Positions 23,968 to 37,152 of a stretch of DNA of 64,000 nt are shown here, piece after piece. The stretch covers positions 1,444,696-1,508,695 of the forward strand of contig OX579638.1 of the NCBI GenBank assembly GCA_951230915.1, in the 5' to 3' direction. The translations under genes and the position numbers were made by a program. Source of the stretch: Antitrichia curtipendula (Eukaryota; Streptophyta; Bryopsida; Hypnales; Leucodontaceae). Numbering within the stretch: the first letter of the stretch is position 1; every line of letters starts with the position of its first letter. The notes beneath the pieces are model-generated. The model saw only the letters and a list, made by a program, of their open reading frames with translations. It had not been told where the DNA came from and made no database searches.

Positions 23968-26090
23968 TATGAATTCTTGAATTTATCATAATTTTGGACT
24001 ATAATAGTATTTTACAAGCGTTTCAAACTTATGATATTCATCATCAATACATTGAAGAATCTTGTATCATCCTAAGTAATAAATTTTCCAAAAGATGTTT
24101 CTTTTAGGGTAATTGAAATTTTTGTACCGACCTCAACATGGAAGATTCACAACGCAAACATTTTACACTTGGTCCTACATTTGGAAGAGTTGGACATTTG
24201 GAAATATTTGAGTAATTTTTCATTGATAAAGATTGGAAGTTGTTACTGCATGCTTTGATTTCAACCTATTCCTCTAGATCGCATTTTTTAGACTTTTTTT
24301 TGGAGTTAATTTTGAGTTTTCAAAATTTGTGGTTGAATATATCAATTTGGCCCTTAGATATATATGGCAAAAAACATTCACCTATTAGTTTTTTTCCCTT
24401 AATTCTTGTTTGAGTGGTCTACACTATATTTCACATTTTATTGTTTAAAGTGTAGTTCTAAATACAAAGAATTGCATGCAATTTTAAAACATTCTATTGA
24501 AGTTGAGTTTTTTCATGGTCCGTAGCAAGTTGAGGTAATGGCAGACGTTGTATAAATTTTTTGTATTTTTTTTAACATTGTTGTGTACCATATGTTGGGG
24601 TCAAATTTATTAGGCCCATACAAAATCATTTATTTTTTGGTTGATTTTCCTTTAGTTAAATCAATTTAGTATTTTTGGAAGTTCATTTTATAGAGTTTTG
24701 AATATTTCATGACCTCTAGCTTAACTAGTCCGTTGCTTCAACATGAAAAGGAACGTGAAATGATTTTCACACAATGAAGCTGTGGGCCAATTGTACTAGA
24801 CATCATAAAAGAAAATTATTCTTCCATAGTCAAAAGGTTTGAGTCATTGCGTGAGCTTTAGTGTGGTCTCAAAAGACTTCAACAATAGCATAGGCAGAGC
24901 ATTGTAGTGTTGCCCAAGAAAGTGGAAAGCCATAGCAGTGATGTAGTGGAGCTCTAAAAATGTCACATTTCCGCTATAGTCACAATCATGTTTCACTTTG
25001 AGGTGGCAACAGAGTTGCTTTCAAGGCTCTATCCATATTCACAACTTTATTAATACTCATGGCTTTGGCTCCAGATTATTTTTTGAGGATTTAGATTATT
25101 TTTATTAATATTTATTACACTTTTCAATTATGCCACGTTATTATAGCTGAAAATTTTATTAGATGTCATATTTAATTAAAATCATAATTATTTTTTAACA
25201 AATTTGACCCTAGAGTAAGGTATACATTAAAATGACTTAAATGTGGTTTTGGTCCATGAATGTGAGAAAAATTTGTATATGCTCACTTCAAGTTGGCCTA
25301 CAATTTGAAGAAACACTCTGAATGCCTTCTTGATAGAATTGTAGTTCGGCCAATATATATGAAAACACTCTTGACGATTCTTATAGAATTTGAATTCAAT
25401 GTTGAATAATTTTTATAATTTTGCACAAAATTCAATTGTATCGGTGCTCACAATTTTGTAATTGGAGATTTCTCCTAATATATTAGGGAATGATTGTAGG
25501 TTATTTGCAATTTCTAAGGTTGTCATAGACGCATTGTGTTCACAGGACCACTTGAAAGTTAATCTAAAAGTCCCTTAAACTTCAAGTTCATTTGATCAAT
25601 CTCCATAAAATTCTTGAAAAGAAACCCATGCATAAAAATGGATCTAGATTTTCAACAAACACACATCATGATTGCATCTTGACATAAACAATTTGAGAGT
25701 GGCTAAGTTTATGAAATTACTTAAGCCTTATTCTATTTCCGTACAACTTTTATTGATTCTTTGCATATTATCAATGGAGAGCATCAAACAAACATGCCTC
25801 CAAAATATAGACCAAATTTAGGTAAAGTAACTACACCTTATTGCATCCAAATAAGCAATTGAACACTATTTTTATTATTAAATTACCTAATTTTTTTCGG
25901 ATCTTACTGGAAGTTAGTAGAACATTCTTTTTTGAATCTTGTTGGATCTCTTTATGCACTTTTTCGACTCTGTATGAATAAACTATAAATTTTTGAAGTG
26001 CTAAAAGTAGGTGACTATATCCAAAAGCAATCCTAAGCTCTAGTGAATAGAGACAATACATTTATGGAAGAATTTGTAGGGTCTAGTTTA
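23968..26090. other. Gene-free AT-rich stretch
   Basis: No convincing reading frame or shared repeat was found. A slightly GC-richer patch near 24820-25030 (TGCGTGAGCTTTAGTGTGG) has no coding signature that I recognise. Confidence 0.5.
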
Positions 26091-26094
26091 AATA

Positions 26095-26856
26095 GGGGTC
26101 ACAATTAGGTGCCTAAATCAAAAGTTATGGTGCCTTAAACTTTTTTTATCAGCTTAGGCAATTTGAGCATCTTTTGCAAAAATGCTCGTCAATTTTTGAA
26201 ATTTGACATGTATGTAACTAATAAAACATGGCATACAATTTTCCCTCCAAAAATAAATCTTAGTTTTTAAATCACATTCTAAGAGGAGTCAAACTTTGTT
26301 AGCTATCATGTTAGCTATATAGACTGAGGCAGTTTAGAAAAAAAAACATTTTCTTCTAGCTTCAAGCCCTAATATCTTGTAACAAGTGAAGTCAAAGCTC
26401 TTGAAATTTTTTCCACATATTACAAATGTTTGTCTCTAGCTTTCTACCATTTGGATTTCAAATTAAAAAAAATTCTCATTGTACAAAAAATCATCAAAAA
26501 ATGACTAATGTATTATTAATTCACTTTAATTCAGCTTGCATTGCAAGGTGATTTAGAATAAGCTAGACTCCATACTTGCTTCTGAAATTTTGCATGAGTA
26601 AAACTAACATCATATACTTGTGAATGGTAAAAATCTTCATTTTTGTGTAATGCAAAAATTTTACTCCAAAAGGGCTTGAAGTCTGCTAACCATATTTCAC
26701 AAGAATGAAAAAAAAAAAAATTGTCACCTCAAATGTTATAATCTTTCAATCCATGTGGTAAAAGAAAACTTAATTTTAAATTTTGGACAATGCATCAAAA
26801 GTTGGCAGTTTCGGACTTTTTCTCTTCAAAAATACCCTTCAACCTTTAGGAATTAA
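26095..26856 (+). mobile_element. TTAA element, subfamily C, 5'-truncated
   Basis: Matches 59565-60521 in order: ATCAAAAGTTATGGTGCC, GAAATTTGACATGTATGTAA, TTTGTCTCTAGCTTTCTA, GTGATTTAGAATAAGCTAGA, CTCCATACTTGCTTCTGAAA and TTATAATCTTTCAATCCA. It ends AACCTTTAGGAATTAA, a decayed version of the right terminus. No coding capacity. Confidence 0.65.
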
Positions 26857-27586
26857 CAAGTTACACCAATTTGCATGGTATAGCAGATGATCAAAATTGC
26901 TTACGCAAAATTGAACCTTGTGCTTAAGGTAGGTACACCCAAATGTGCCACTGACCTTAAACCGCCATCTATACTATGTGTACATCTCCAAAACCAGTTC
27001 TGTACCTATGTGGAAGAAACACTTTTAGAACCAAACTTTGTTCCTTAATAACTTTTGCTTACAGTATCCAAATGCCATCTTCTTTGGTGCGTTGGAACCT
27101 CCTTTCACTTGCCTACAAGAACATATGAAAATTGGACCAGTCTAATAATAGTAACTAGACTCAATAGCAAAAAGTGGCAGTTTTGGGGTGTATCTACCTT
27201 ACATACCAAGTAGTATAGAATTTCCCCAAAAGACCGTGGACATCTCCTGAATAAAAGAACAAGTTTTCTTTCGATGAGTGCTTAACACTACATTTAACAT
27301 TCTTGAAGCTGTAGGGATGGAGAAAATAGTAGCTCGAGGATGGTAGAACAATGAAATTAATATTAGGAAAATGACACAAAGTGTGACAATTTCCCCCCAA
27401 AACAAACTACTTGACAAATGTTTGAATAATGTATGAACAAGAGCCTGTTTGGTGATCACAACATGAATGGTTGAATGAGTTGATTCCTGTTAATTCCGTC
27501 CCATAAAATCATTTACTTTCTAGAAATCTAAAGGATAAATCGTATAGCAATTGCATTTGGGATGCACCTATAGTTATTGAACTTAG
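26857..27586. other. Gene-free stretch
   Basis: Only overlapping short frames on the minus strand near 27200-27460, in shifted phases and without recognisable domains. Nothing else supported. Confidence 0.5.
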
Positions 27587-27732
27587 TGTAAGGTAGTTTG
27601 CTCTAAAAGCGACCATGTTCTAAATGCGATCCCTATCTAGGAATGAGTGACATATTGCTTGAAATATCTATTACTGTCAATGGTGAGTTAGATAGTACTT
27701 AAGTGGTTGCTTTAAGAGCAGACTACCTTATA
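27587..27732. mobile_element. Short MITE, AAGGTAG family (~146 bp)
   Basis: The left end GTAAGGTAGTTTGCTCTAAA and right end TTTAAGAGCAGACTACCTTA are inverted repeats of about 28 bp. They extend inward through AAGCGACCA / TGGTTGCTT. It is the shortest and cleanest member of the family. It lies 3' of the acetolactate synthase-like gene. Confidence 0.75.
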
Positions 27733-28241
27733 TTAAGCAAAAAATGCATATTCATCATCTTTGATGAAATACCTGTCAGTTGTCCAAACTACAGGATGTA
27801 GCCACCGGAGTTGCACTTGCCAGAGTTTTTGAAATTTCCTGTCGAAAAACAATTCACCGAGCGAAATACATAAGAATGAATACACCTCTATTATGGTTAT
27901 CAACATAGTGCCAAGCCCAATGTTAAAGGAAAACCCAAGTGTCATTGTCTCATTTAATCCTTAAAATGCTTCAACGTCCATATTTTGGACGATGAACCCC
28001 GTGAGGACTTGCAAGCATTGTTTCATCCAACCAACTTCTCATTCATCCATTGTAATACTTGAATGTTGAAAAGACAACCTTCCTTAAGGACCAATTTTCA
28101 TGATATTTTTGTACAAAGATATAAGCAAAAATTATGCCAAATTCAAAGAAAGGGTCAAGACGTTTAAGGGTTAATTGCTACCAAGACGAGGCCTGGATTA
28201 CAACACATAATCGTTCTCCTCATTCTAAACCCTCTGATCAA

Positions 28242-31200
28242 CTAAAAGGTGAAGATCTGGAAATTAAGTAAAGCAATAACTTGGCAATTTAATTTCCAAT
28301 AATGCTCTAAAGCCTCTCTCAGTTCTTGAGCATTATCTAGTCTGTACCAGTGAAACGCAAACGCCACTTGGAAGGATGTAAACTGTTGCTCAAGTCTCAC
28401 CGTGGCAGCTGCTGGTTCCGATTTGCATTTCTGGAACATGCCTGGCAGCTCATGATCCAGTATTTCATTGGCCCAAGTGTAGTCCACAGGAACCTGCAGC
28501 AGAATTCCCAAGTAGTATCACAGTCTATGGCTTCTGTAAGCCACAAAACATTGAAATTGGAAATTGCCAACATGAACCTTTTCACCTTAAGAAACGCAAG
28601 AAAACTTTGTGAAAAAAACGGTTAGGATTAAGTAAGGGTATCCTAACATCTCTAATGGATGTCTACGAGATCGTCTGCATTGCTTCCGAATTAGAACCCA
28701 AATACCCAGATTGAAGAGACCAGGGTAATTACATTCAAAATTTTACAATAGACGGTTCCGTTTATTCTACACTGAACCATGATGAGAGGTTACAGACGAC
28801 CCGCGGAATAACACAGTATTCTCCTCAAATCTGGTCAGAAGAGAAATCGCATCTTTACCTCAACGAGCTTTACTCCCTCTGGACTGTGAAAGAGGCACTC
28901 GTGAAGAATATCTGAAAACTCATCAGCACTTGTTACTCGATAACCCTTGACACCATAGCTGCCACAGCGCAACAGAGGTTAATAAATCAATTTCATGTGC
29001 AAACACTCAACCTGACAGCAACAAGAGTTCCTCCAAGAAAGTCGATATTTCTCAAGTGAAGTTAACAGGCTCTAAAATCGCCCACCTCCGCAAATGTACA
29101 CTCTGTGTACATGTTGCTAATTCATAGCCTTGAGCAATGTGCAGCCAAATGTACATTTTAGGAGGTGGGAGATTTTAGAGCCCTACGCCATTTCAACTTC
29201 AAAATTTTATAACTAATTCCACAAAGCTCCAAAAATATGAAACGACTTGGGTTCGATGCCAATTCCACTTGTCTTTCAAGGAAAATTTACTCTGAAAATT
29301 ATTTCAAGAAGCTTCGCCTCCCCCAAGTTCAATTTCAGCTCTTAGGTGGGCGTTTTATGAACCTGTTACCTTATTGAATGAAGGTATCATAAGAGGATTT
29401 ACAAGTTTTTGCATCGAAATTGAATGTGTTCAACTTCATTAATTATCAAAATACAGTCCAAAACACTCACCTGCATGCGTATGCAACAAAGTTCGGATTT
29501 CCCACATTCAAACCAAACCTGCACAATACCAGAGTGAGCCCACGTACCGAAGTTTGAATCTCCTGTACATTCAAAAAATCTATCACTACAGCTCTTAAAA
29601 TGCCACTGTATTTGTGGAGAGTGAACATCAAAATCATTTACATTGATTTCATGCAAATCAGGGGATGGAGACAGTGATAATTGAACGCGGAGTTGGATGT
29701 TTTGCGCACTTTTCAAAGCCGGCAAGATTTTGCTTCCATTTGATCATGCCAAATGCATTGTCATTTAGAACCAAGATTGTCAAGTTCAATTTCAACCGTA
29801 CAGCTGTTTCCAGCTCCTGAATAGACACACGGTTATGTCAAGCACTCCATAAAGGACATAGAAATTATTCAACTGAATATTGCGTTGCGCAAGGACCATG
29901 AAAAATACCCATTTCACTTATCATTGTTCAGTGTCCATTTTAAAAAGAAGAAGAAAGAAATCGAGGAGTAAAAATAGAAGTCTAAAATGGGTCCCATTGT
30001 TGGAACGAAACGGGGGAGAAGAGGGAAGGAGAGAGTTGCCAGCTAGCCGAAAGCAAGGAGGCACTGTAGAAATCTGAGTTTTTGAACCAGGTAGAGGAGA
30101 ATTCCTACTCAACTACCCCTGCTGACACCTATTCTACCAAGCATACAGAAAAAAAACAGCATTTCATTTTAGAATAGAACAGCTGTTGCATCAATAACAG
30201 ACCACAAGATAACCCTTATTTCAAATGAATCACGAAATAATATGAACTTACTTGTGAGTTCACCATAAAGCCTCCGTCACCACAAACAGCAACAACCTTC
30301 TTCTCTGGGTGAATAATTGCTGCTGCAATGGCTGATGGTAGTCCTGCACCCATGGTTGCTAGTGCGTTGTCTAACAGCAACGTGTTCGGCTCATAAGCCT
30401 GCACTTACAACGATGCCCTGAATCGGAATCAACATGTATTTCAAATTTCAATCATTGCCGATATAAAAAAAGAAAATGCCGTCCTTGTCATTATTTTCCA
30501 GCAAAGAAAATTAGAATTTGTAGGCCTGCATGCCATTCTTTGAACACAGGTAGGGCATCTAGCAATGTCATAAGATCGTGAACACAAAAATGCTTGACAA
30601 GCACCAGAGCCGGTCTACATTATCATACTCCATTCTTACTGAAGACGAAAAGGATTGTGAGTCAAGAATGGCCACTACCTTGTAACACCTAGCAAACCAG
30701 ATCTTGTACATACCTGGCCAAATTTTAATAATCGGGATCATCAATAACTCTTGGCATCATAATAACGTTTCTTGCAAACTTGAAACATATTACAATAACA
30801 ACTACACTTATTTTGAAGGCTTAGAATTTTAACAACGTCAATCTCGTAACCATCTTCTTTCACCTACCATTGTCCAAGCACACAATGCCATCTTGGGGGA
30901 CTTGTTTCCTGCAACACGAAGATGCCATCAGATTTCACAAGTGGTCAGATATTATTAATGTTCTCAGCCAATCTACGAGCCGTAGATATCTTTCTTCAAC
31001 ACTCAATTATGAAGATATACACATGATACCCGCTCTAAAAAGAGGGCAGAATTGAAATGCTCACATGATCTCACAATTCTTCTATGAACTTACCGCAAAT
31101 CTGCAATTACTCGTTGCGGAACAAGAGGGAAGCTAGGGTCTTTACAACCCTTCAACAGGTGTGCATCCAGATCTTTCTTCACCTATCCGATGCCCCTAAC

Positions 31201-34200
31201 CCAGACATCAGCTCATTTGATACAATTACACTGGATTCTCTTGTTCCAAATTTCGGTAAAATATTTTATAACAAACATATTCAATCAGACAACGAGAACG
31301 GAGTTGGGACAGAAATACCCCCATCACGAAAGAAGTGTCCCACGAAGGTTGGTTTTTCAGGCGTTCCTTCAATTGCCAAATCGTATTGGCTATATCACCC
31401 ACAACTTCTAACTACAAAGGCATAATCAGAAAGATTTATATTCAAGAATACTGCACAGGAAAAGCACAGTAAACCTACTTACACACTGAACAAATGAAGC
31501 ATCAGGAGGCAAGATTGTTCAAGCATTCGTCGGATCCAGAAGCCTTATCAAAGTCTTCATTTTCGAGAGAAGTTACCACTGAAGAGAGTCTCGTTTTCAC
31601 ACCTGTGGAAAATAAACCTCATCCACCTTCGCCGTGTAAAAATTGATGTGGATAACAAGAGGAGGCTCATTATGTCTGCATGTATAACATCCACCATTGA
31701 GCTCAGGTAATTAAAAAACCAAATAGTTGGAAGTGGTGTTGAAATGATGATTGAACAAAACTCATTGATTCCTTGATAACGAACGCAACCCGTTGGGAAA
31801 ATAGCATCTTTTCGCATCTTTTCGCAAGCAAAATAAGATGAAAAAGAATTCTCACTTCATCATGAAAGGAGGCTTCTCCACCACATCATGCCCAACATTG
31901 ATGATCAAATCAGCCTTCTCAATGCACACGTGTACGAAGTCCTTAGCTGACAATGCGCAGCACCCTAAATACAAGGGGTGGTCCTCTGCAGAAAACATAC
32001 GCCTACGAGTTTAATTCGAATGTCTACGGGGTAGACTTCCACCAACATTCAGAGTAGAAAAGCAGAGGACCGAAAAATAGAAAATTCATAATCTCAGGTG
32101 CTCCAAGTTCGCCCAAAAGGCCTGGAGTGGTTCGAGAAATACCAGTCACGACTCCTTTGCCCATTTGAGTTGTTACAAATGGTATGTGAACCTGATCTAC
32201 GAACTCCCTGAGCCTGCAATGACCTCAACACAGCCGGTAAGTTTGTTTCTAGATAGATTGAACATCCCTTCAAAACTTGTGAACACAACTATTTGTCACA
32301 CAACTTTATGACAAGATTTTTGGTTGACGTCGATGCCCCTCACATCTTCTGCGTCCGTTTTCGATTAGCACCAGCTCCTACCAGAAGAAGAGGATGGGAA
32401 GCACTGTGGATCATATCGATTGCTTTGTCAATTGCTTTCGCTTCTGCAATTGGCCGTCTGACCGGATAAACTGGAAACGGATGTGCTTCAGTGGCCGTTC
32501 CTGCTATGTCTTCTGGCAACTCTAGATGCACAGCACCAGGTCGCTCTTCTTCTGCAACTCGGACTGCCTCTCTCACTAGTGAGGGCACCAAGTCTCCATC
32601 AACAATTTGTTTAGTGAACTGTATCAAACGTAAGGGTCACCAAAATTACATTCTACCCTTTACTTCAGGAATTGCAGAACCAGATTGAAACTCGGAATAC
32701 AGAATTTCAAGGCATTGGTGGACGATACCTCCTTTGAATGATTTGTTTCTAAACATACCTTCGTCATGGGACGCATGCATTCCACAATGTCCACTATTTG
32801 AAAGGACCCTTGCTTACTCTTTCGAATTGGCTTCTGCCCCGTAATCATAATCTGCTTACAACCCCCAGGCAGACAAAAAAGAGATTTATTCAATACTATC
32901 TCATAACTCAATTTGAACAAATGTGACAAATGCCACGTCTCCACGCAGTTTTAGAATTTGATACCAAATCATAGGATCTTTCTTCTAAGTGAACACGGCA
33001 GTTCGTGTGCTGCTAAGAATTTCACAGCGGTTTAGGATTTTGTCGTCACCATTGGGAACCCAGCCAGCTGAGCATACGCAGCTGCCGTGGCGAAGTTCGT
33101 GGCACCTGGACCTAAGGTAGATAAGCAGCAGCCAGCTTTTCCAGTAAGGCGACCGACTGTGGCGGCCATGAAGCCAGCAGCTTGCTCATGCCGTGTCACT
33201 ACCAATTTCATTTTTGAAGTCCGCAAGGAGTCAAGAAAATCCAGATTCTCTTCTCCTGGTATTCCAAATATGTACCTGCACATTACAGAGAAGAATTTCC
33301 ATCGTGTAAAATAAAAATGAAATTCAATCTCAACTTCCACACCAAGAATATTTGATACCACTATCAACATCATTAACGCGCAAGACTACAGGTATTGTTC
33401 ACCAATTCACAACGTCCCATCTTCTCATGGCCAGTTGTTCAGCAAATTCCATCCTGTTAATCGTCTCACCCAAGATTAATTCAAGTGCTAATATAATTTC
33501 GTGAAAACACGAGCAACGCATTCCGAGGACTGATTAGGGTAAGCTTCAAAGGAAGCGAACCAAAGGTCTGCTCCATCAATTGGCATGTGAATCAAAACCC
33601 GAATCCACAATCAGAACATGACACACCAAAGCCATGCAACATATCGATTGAATCACAACCATTCCGAGTAAGAGAAAGAACCTAACGAATTTGCCTCTAC
33701 AAGTTGAAAACGGTCAGAGCTCAAAGAACAGAAACTACAGCTCCTGCTGAACACGTGATCCCACAAGAAACCCCAAGAAAGCACCGAAGCACCGAAGCAC
33801 CCTATTAACCCATAAATGACCAAAATTCATGATCTAAATAATGACCATTCTTTTTTACCACATTGTGAAATTCAAATGCTGTTATTGCAAATTTCATATC
33901 ACTAGAATCAGTAAAGACCATTAGATGTGTTCGTCAAGATACGAGACAAAATCGCACATAAAGCACGAGACTCAATTTGGGTTCCTTCAATTTAGGCTTC
34001 TTGCTCCTGTAGGGGATGAAGAGAAGAGCTACAATGTTGAGCAATCATGGCTGTAGTGCAATGAAAGAGTGTTTGGATCCAGAAGTTGAAGGCCTTTGGA
34101 TGTTGGTCAAGAAATGAAACAAAATTAGACAAAGAGCATGAGACCCAATTTGGGCTTCTTGCTCCTGTAGGGGAGAACCAGATCAAAAAGAAGGGCTACA

Positions 34201-34795
34201 ATCCTGAGGAATCACGGCGGTAGTGTAATGGAAGACTGTTTGGATCCAGAAGTTGAAGACCATTAAATAAGTAATCAAGAAATAAAACCAAATTGCACAA
34301 AAAACATGAGATTGAATTCGGGTTTCGTCAATTCAGGTTCTGGGTCTCGTAGGGGAGAATCAGAACGAAGAGAAGAGCTACAATTGTGCGCAACCCTGGT
34401 GGAAGTGCAATGCACGACTGTTTGGATCCGTGCAGGGGACTCGATGTATGTTCTCATTCTCCAGCGCTTTGACCATGACGTCCCACGTACAGTAAATTTC
34501 AAATGAGACAATGCAAATTTCATCATCACCAGATCAAGTGAAGACCGTTGGACGTGTTGATCAAGCAATGAAACAAAACTGGACAAAAAGCATGAGACCC
34601 AATTTGAACTTCGTCCATTTCAAGTTCTTGATCCCGTAGGAAAGAACCAGATTGAAGAGAATAGTTACAATTTGAGCAATTACTGTTCCTGGCGCCATTG
34701 CAATGCACGACGGTTTGGATGCGTGGGTGCGTGCGAAGTACTCACTCGATGTTTTCATTCTCCAGTGCTTTGACCATGACGTCCGAGGTCTTCAT
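28242..34795 (-). CDS. Acetolactate synthase large subunit-like TPP enzyme, bacterial-type, 16 exons
   Basis: Exons: 34795-34746, 33275-33050, 32851-32759, 32618-32344, 32213-32143, 31985-31856, 31675-31603, 31411-31319, 31182-31094, 30908-30868, 30713-30679, 30398-30252, 29816-29710, 29518-29471, 28958-28859, 28493 to stop 28242. All introns are GT-AG and all phases fit. The first 526 codons follow the bacterial acetolactate synthase pattern: MKTSDVMVKALENENIEYIF, GIPGEENLDFL, catalytic Glu47 in TRHEQAAGFMAA, LSTLGPGATNF, MITGQKPIRKSKQGSFQIVD, EEERPGAVHLELPEDIAGTA, TTQMGKGVV, INVGHDVVEKPPF, LLLDNALATMGAGLPSA, and the TPP motif from GDG (432-434) to LND (near 460). The end is VPVDYTWANEILDHELPG. 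The expected reaction is condensation of two pyruvates to acetolactate and CO2. No transit peptide is visible, so a cytosolic site is inferred. With exon 16 read to the stop it has 609 residues, about 50 more than usual; a donor at ACG|gtgaga near 28401 may mark a missed last intron. Confidence 0.85.
29061..29370 (-). mobile_element. MITE, AAGGTAG family, inside intron 14 of the acetolactate synthase-like gene
   Basis: The ends GTTAACAGGCTCTAAAATCG and GGCGTTTTATGAACCTGTTA are inverted repeats. An inner hairpin pairs CTAAAATCGCCCACCTCC with GGAGGTGGGAGATTTTAG. The internal block GATGCCAATTCCACTTGTCT is shared, in opposite orientation, with 37153-37470, 40351-40675 and loosely 46097-46683. It is spliced out with the intron. 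Confidence 0.7.
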
Positions 34796-34800
34796 TGCAT
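33960..34800 (-). repeat. Tandem duplications in intron 1, including a decayed copy of exon 1
   Basis: Four diverged units begin with GAGAC-CAATTTG-like sequence near 33967, 34140, 34308 and 34599. Each carries CTACAAT..GAGCAAT and GTTTGGATCC or a variant. The last two units also include exon 1-like sequence. TTCTCCAGCGCTTTGACCAT at about 34456-34475 corresponds to TTCTCCAGTGCTTTGACCAT in the true exon 1. The copy lacks the first codons, has an insertion of about 3 nt and lost the GTGAGT donor, so it is probably not a working alternative exon. Confidence 0.7.
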
Positions 34801-34960
34801 CTACTGCAGGGCTTCTGGAGTTCTGGGCGAGGTCGATTCGGGTGGGCGAAGGGTCAGTCGCGTCAGCCAGGTGGGGAGCAGAGCGACAATGCGCCGCGGC
34901 CGGAAAACATGCTCGCCACGAAACGGAGATGGCGCGGGGAGCGGAACAGAGAGGCCGGTA

Positions 34961-36077
34961 AGGTAGACAAGCCTATTACCACCCTGATTTGGAATTTGAA
35001 TATCTTGGGGTCAATTCTAAGAGGGGCACTTATTATTTGCTTGTTTCATGGATCAAACCCATGTGGAATTATGATTTTTCCGACTAAAATTGTAATTTCT
35101 ATGAATTTTTGAAGTCGTCAGCCCTGAAATTACAAAACTGCTCATAGAATGGGGTCATAAACACCCCATATATACACCACAATAACCCTTCCAATGTCCG
35201 GGAAGAACCGGTGGCTAGTTCAAAGTTAGCTGGTGGAATTGGAAAAGAACCCAGTTGCAATTTGAAAACATCAGCAAAAAACTGGTGAAAATGTCTATAA
35301 ATTTTTTATTTTGAATGGAAAAAAGAGAAAATAACCGGACTTGGTACTTGAAAAAACGGTTAAGTATGGAAATTAGAGGAAATTAGCCGGTAAAACTAAA
35401 AAAACTTCCCAAACACTGAACCCTTCCATGTATCTATTGGCACTTAAGTTCCCACCAATCAAGGAATGACACATTACTCTTTTCGGCATTAATTCATTGA
35501 TTTTATCAAAATCTTGAAGAGATTTGGATATTTTCTAGGGTAGATTTGGATGTATGAATAGACGGAATTGGAAATAAAAGTAGCTTACAGAGTTGGGCAA
35601 AGGACGGAAATGGACTAGCCTACCTTAGAGGCTAGCAATGTTTTTATTTCTAGCAAATTTTTGCAAATATCTAAAGGTAGGGAGGGACGCCTAAAAGCAC
35701 CACTATTTTTTACTAACTTATAATTATTATTATTAGATTGGTCAAATTTTCATATTTTCTTATGGGCAAATGAAAGGAAGTTCCAATGCACAAAAGAATG
35801 CAAGATTTGGATATTGTATGCAAATATTATGAAGGGTCAAAGTTTTTTTGGAATATGTTCTAAAATCTTTTCTTCAACATAGGTACATCTTGATCCTAGA
35901 GGTGTCCGCAAAGTGACGATGGCAGATTTAGATAGGGTACAATTTTGAGTATATCCACCTTACCTTATTTGGGTAGAGGTTACCAACAAATTAGAAAAAA
36001 ATGGAACTTTTTTGGATGAAATTGTCCAAAATATCTCCAAGAAACTCAAAATTTGCAAAAAATTTGGATGATGTCTA
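34961..36077. other. Upstream region of the acetolactate synthase-like gene; no other gene
   Basis: The sequence immediately upstream of exon 1 (to about 34960) is GC-rich and presumably contains promoter and 5' leader. I could not fix a TATA box. Beyond 35000 it is AT-rich without coding signals. Confidence 0.45.
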
Positions 36078-37010
36078 TTAACCCCTAAAGTTCCGTGACT
36101 ATGTTTTCACTGAAAACGCTCAAGAACTGCCGTTTTTAGTACAAGTACCAAATTTTTGAAAAAAACTTTTTTTTGACTCATGTAACCGTAGGATCTTGTA
36201 GTATGCTGACTTGAGAATATGTGGTAAAAATTTCAGAAATTTCCACCACGTGGATTGCAAGATATAAGCATTCAAAATCACTGAAATTGTTTTTTGACCC
36301 CTGCAAAAAACCGGGCAGCTGCACTTCAAAAGCTCACTTTTCTATGAAAAAATGTCCAAAATGGTGGTGCTTCTTTGGATTCTTTTTCCTAAACAAGTTG
36401 GCTACATGCTTGAAAATTTTCACATCATTTGGAATTGTATAACATATAGGAAAAAAATAGTAAGTAGAATGAAGTAGAGAATGATTCAAAATACTAAATT
36501 GTTAAGAATTTAGATATGAAATTGAAAAATGCCAATCCCAATGGTTGAAATGTTGTATTAAACAATCTACATCCTATGATTTATTTTTTTTCAAAAGATA
36601 TTGAAAATTGAGTAAGATAAAAGACTTCAAAGTTTATTTTAGAATAGAGATTCCAAAACTGCCCGCAAACTAAAACTCCTCATAACTTTTGACTCATTGG
36701 TCAAAATGGAATGATTAAAAGCTTTCCACGGTTAGGTGGCTCTGGAAAACCAGTTTCAAATTTTTGTTTCTGAAAAAAGTGATTTTTTCTGATCTGACCT
36801 AACTGCCCGGCTGAGAAAAAAAATAACATATTAGGCCATATCTTTTGACTCGTATTTCCAAATGTCATAAAATTTAGTTCAAATGAAAGGTACTCCTCGT
36901 CCACAACTTCTATTAAAATTTCAGCCTCAAACTTGTAAATCTCTGGCCACATGTACCTGCCCAATTTTTTTATGTTGCCAAATTCTGCAGGCTGGTCCTT
37001 TAGGGGTTAA
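36078..37010 (+). mobile_element. TTAA element, subfamily B, complete (~930 bp)
   Basis: Starts TTAACCCCTAAAGTTCCGTG and ends GGTCCTTTAGGGGTTAA. Body blocks such as GACTATGTTTTCACTGAAAA, AGTTGGCTACATGCTTGAAA, TTCAAAATACTAAATTGTTA and CCCAATGGTTGAAATGTTG are shared with 51188-53078 and 58331-59170. No coding capacity. This is the intact reference copy for subfamily B. Confidence 0.8.
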
Positions 37011-37152
37011 TATTAGATAGTTATGTGGATGAAAGTATACAACAAATGGATGGATGTCAAAAAATTAGATGATTGTTCTGACCCAAATTGTTGCTTGTAA
37101 TATAGACTCATGGTGCCATTTGGCCAACACATTTTGTAGGGGTGCAAATCCA

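Noticed and set aside
34698..35112. Plus-strand frames of 87-105 codons near the acetolactate synthase start
   Set aside because: They overlap exon 1 and its GC-rich leader in antisense and show no recognisable domain.
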